A DNA stretch of 15,113 nucleotides from an uncultured Campylobacteraceae bacterium (GTDB lineage Bacteria > Campylobacterota > Campylobacteria > Campylobacterales > Arcobacteraceae): NCBI GenBank assembly GCA_913057765.1, contig CAJXPH010000043.1, positions 1 to 15,113 on the forward strand. The letters run 5' to 3'. The stretch's first letter is position 1; each line of letters begins with the position of its first letter. The notes under the pieces were generated by a model. The model did not search any database. It was not told the origin of the DNA and worked only from the letters and a program-made list of their open reading frames with translations. The position numbers were made by a program, and so were the translations under genes. This document shows positions 13,241 to 15,113 of the stretch, piece by piece.

Positions 13241-13794
13241 TTATCGAGTTCTTTTAAAGTTGCATAGGCTTTGAATGTCAAACCAGCTCTGAGTCTAAAC
13301 ATCTTGTCTAAAATCTTTCTTGGTACATTTGCAATTGCTAAAATCTCATCTATATTATAATCACTGCCTTGTATCTCTAATAAATCAATTATTTTCATAA
13401 TATTAAAAGGTAATTTACTTGGTTTAAAGCGATTTTGAAAATAGATATCTAATTCAAGTTCTTTAATATTCTTTTCTATAAAAATAGGTTTCATTGGATT
13501 GTGCATGAGTTCATCCATATATTCTTCGTAAAAGAAAGAAGCTCCTGCTCCTTTAAATCTTATTGCCAGTACGTTTACTTTTTCATTTGATTTAATGTAT
13601 ACAGACTTTGTGTAGGCATTAATGAGTATGGTTTGAAAGCTTTCAATAAAATACGATTTATCTTCTATAAATATTTCGCAGTTAGTTCCTTGGTTACTTA
13701 AAACAGTCATACCACCATTTGGTATTAATTCGTATGTTTCACAATCCTGTATTACATCATATGATTCTATATATTTTTCTAACTTTTTATGCAT
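13237..13794 (-). CDS. AraC-family regulator, lacking the second HTH
   Basis: A 185-residue cytoplasmic protein. The N-terminal part (about 1-115) resembles the effector-binding half of certain AraC regulators (DUF6597-type), with IRFKGAGASFFY (78-89) matching the typical FxPGGxxxFF block. Residues 147-183 (NIDEILAIANVPRKILDKMF, then RLRAGLTFKAYATLKEL) match the first helix-turn-helix and linker helix of the AraC DNA-binding domain. The family normally continues for about 40 more residues with a second helix-turn-helix; here the protein stops, and its stop codon lies on the end of the rubredoxin gene. It begins 6 nt after the desaturase stop (TAA then ATG), with no visible ribosome binding site, so it is likely coupled to that gene and may regulate it. 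DNA binding by a half domain is uncertain. Confidence 0.78.
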   Translation of the reverse strand: MHKKLEKYIESYDVIQDCETYELIPNGGMTVLSNQGTNCEIFIEDKSYFIESFQTILINAYTKSVYIKSNEKVNVLAIRFKGAGASFFYEEYMDELMHNPMKPIFIEKNIKELELDIYFQNRFKPSKLPFNIMKIIDLLEIQGSDYNIDEILAIANVPRKILDKMFRLRAGLTFKAYATLKELDN

Positions 13795-13800
13795 AGTATA

Positions 13801-15006
13801 TTAAATACTTGTTACTTTTAAAAGTTTTGTTTTCCCTACCATTAATTCTACAGTCATTTTCATTCTTTTAAAAACATTTTCTTGTCTATATTCTAAACCA
13901 TGTTTAGCACATAATTCTTTAATTAGAGGCTGAAGTTTTTGATATTGACTCAATGGTAAATTTGGGAAAAGATGATGTTCAATTTGATAATTTAACCAAC
14001 CATGTGAAAAGTCAACTAAGTTTGTACCCGTACTATAATTTACACTTCCCATAATCTGCCGTAAGTAAAATTCACCTTGAGATTTATGCGGAGTATCAAA
14101 TCTATAAATATCTCCAGCTGAATGATTAGGAACAATTACTAAAAAAGAGTGTAAGTTTGCTATATACTCAGCTATTACTGTAACAATAAAAGCGTTAAAA
14201 ACAGCCTCTAATCCTAAAGGAATAAAAAGAAAAGGGATAAGAACAAATCTAATTGAAAAATATGGAAGAATATATTCTTTCCATAAAATAGCGCCATTTC
14301 TTTTAAAAGGACTTACCTCATAACTTGTAACTTGTTCCATTTTTAATTTACGACGTTTTTTGTTTTCTAAAATTTTAAGAGTATTTGGTGCGTAATAAGT
14401 AAACTTCCAAGTCCCAGCAAAAGCATATACAAATAAATATCTAGCCCACATAGGTGCTTTTGAACGTATAAGCCATTGTAAGTTATTTTCTACATTATCA
14501 GGATCTTCATCTTCTCCTAAATGATAATGATGCATTATATTATGTTCATAAACCCAAGCTTCTGGTTTAATCCAATCTATCCAATCTAAATATCTTCTTT
14601 TCTTTTTTGCAAAACCAGCTTTTGTATATTTCTTAGGTACATTAGGTACATTATCATAAGCTCCATGAAGTATTGGATGTGCAACATTTGCCCAACGTGA
14701 AACATTTCCTACACCTAAAAGTGTAGCAGCAAAAAGTGCCCAAATCCAAAAACTGAAACTTCCTAAAGTATAAGAAGTTATTTCTAATAAACTTATTATA
14801 AATATAATTAAATATCCACTAAAAGTCGAGAATCTACCCCATCTTTCTAGCTTTAATAAATGCTGAAAATCTTCTTCTGTTACAACACCAATTGATTCTT
14901 TGATTTTCTCAATATCAATTTGAAGTTGATTTTTATCTATATCCTCATAATTTGCATATTTTGCTGTCACAATATTCCCTGAAATAATATTTTTGGGATT
15001 ATACAT
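13801..15006 (-). CDS. Membrane fatty acid desaturase
   Basis: A 401-residue integral-membrane di-iron desaturase that would put a double bond into acyl chains of lipids, using O2 and an electron donor. The three histidine boxes are HPILH (110-114), HNIMHH (155-160) and QIEHH (341-345), each with normal spacing between hydrophobic segments (about 62-80, 84-101, 188-205, 248-285). The QIEHH form of the third box is usual in acyl-lipid and front-end type enzymes; the exact position of the double bond cannot be told. There is no fused cytochrome b5 domain, so electrons must come from another protein; the nearby rubredoxin is a tempting but unproven candidate. The ATG at 15006 lacks a clear ribosome binding site. 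The AraC-like gene follows 6 nt downstream. Confidence 0.92.
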   Translation of the reverse strand: MYNPKNIISGNIVTAKYANYEDIDKNQLQIDIEKIKESIGVVTEEDFQHLLKLERWGRFSTFSGYLIIFIISLLEITSYTLGSFSFWIWALFAATLLGVGNVSRWANVAHPILHGAYDNVPNVPKKYTKAGFAKKKRRYLDWIDWIKPEAWVYEHNIMHHYHLGEDEDPDNVENNLQWLIRSKAPMWARYLFVYAFAGTWKFTYYAPNTLKILENKKRRKLKMEQVTSYEVSPFKRNGAILWKEYILPYFSIRFVLIPFLFIPLGLEAVFNAFIVTVIAEYIANLHSFLVIVPNHSAGDIYRFDTPHKSQGEFYLRQIMGSVNYSTGTNLVDFSHGWLNYQIEHHLFPNLPLSQYQKLQPLIKELCAKHGLEYRQENVFKRMKMTVELMVGKTKLLKVTSI

Positions 15007-15069
15007 AAATATAGTTATATATTAGCTTTTTAAAAGTTATAAACTTAAGAAAATTAATTAGTTTAAATT

Positions 15070-15113
15070 CTGTCTCTTATACACATCTCCGAGCCCACGA
15101 GACCAGAGAGGAT
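15070..15113 (-). other. Nextera i7 (Read 2) adapter, technical sequence
   Basis: CTGTCTCTTATACACATCT begins the reverse complement of the adapter at 1-48, followed by the index CAGAGAGG (15104-15111) and AT. Only about 63 nt of real sequence precede it upstream of the desaturase start, and that stretch is A+T-rich with possible but weak -10 boxes. Confidence 0.97.

Noticed and set aside
13086..13274. 62-residue plus-strand open frame over the rubredoxin gene
   Set aside because: It is the out-of-frame shadow of the rubredoxin gene, which is too clear to doubt, and it has no ribosome binding site.

Overview
The window looks like a fragment of a Campylobacterota chromosome, most likely an Arcobacter-type genome. 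The evidence is strong A+T richness, dense gene packing, AAGGA-type ribosome binding sites, T-rich promoters with TATAAT boxes, and protein sequences (NadB, NhaD, GuaA, DjlA-like, RluE-like) with the flavour of that group. No rRNA gene is present, so the assignment is inferred from style and gene content. Both ends (1-48 and 15070-15113) are Nextera i7 adapter sequence carrying the same index, so the real insert is about 49-15069. It is probably one tagmented molecule, and amplification or read errors should be kept in mind for the single-base oddities below.

Left part (49-5187), housekeeping: the 3' end of a YgjP-like metallopeptidase gene, a minus-strand DUF721/DciA-like gene, then a tight plus-strand operon of an LptM-like lipoprotein, nadB (NAD synthesis) and nhaD (sodium/proton antiporter). 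A very strong terminator closes the operon, and guaA (GMP synthase) follows with its own promoter.

Middle (5188-8730), accessory and decaying: a 115-nt imperfect palindrome abuts the guaA stop codon. After it come a small one-helix membrane protein, a second repeat/hairpin block, a DUF1853 protein, and a 70-nt relic of a second guaA copy with stops and a frameshift. Next are an orphan minus-strand lipoprotein, a membrane protein that combines a pilin-G-like segment with a C-terminal SHOCT motif, and a lipoprotein pseudogene broken in its signal peptide. The guaA relic suggests that this stretch records an old duplication, replacement or insertion event at guaA.

Right-middle (8813-11183): a four-gene plus-strand cassette (membrane-anchored rhodanese, a small protein with two helix-turn-helix segments, two unknown proteins) converges on a TerB-DnaJ membrane co-chaperone gene across a shared hairpin. 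A small helical protein with its own promoter and terminator follows, divergent from an RluE-type pseudouridine synthase.

Right end (12484-15006): a secreted orphan protein and a 54-residue rubredoxin in which the second of the four iron-ligand cysteines is arginine. Converging on them is a minus-strand pair: a membrane fatty acid desaturase and, 6 nt downstream, an AraC-type regulator that ends before its second helix-turn-helix. I see no CRISPR array, tRNA, phage or recognisable defence locus. The strongest oddities are the guaA relic, the three-cysteine rubredoxin, the half-DNA-binding-domain AraC protein beside the desaturase, and the rhodanese/HTH/unknown cassette.
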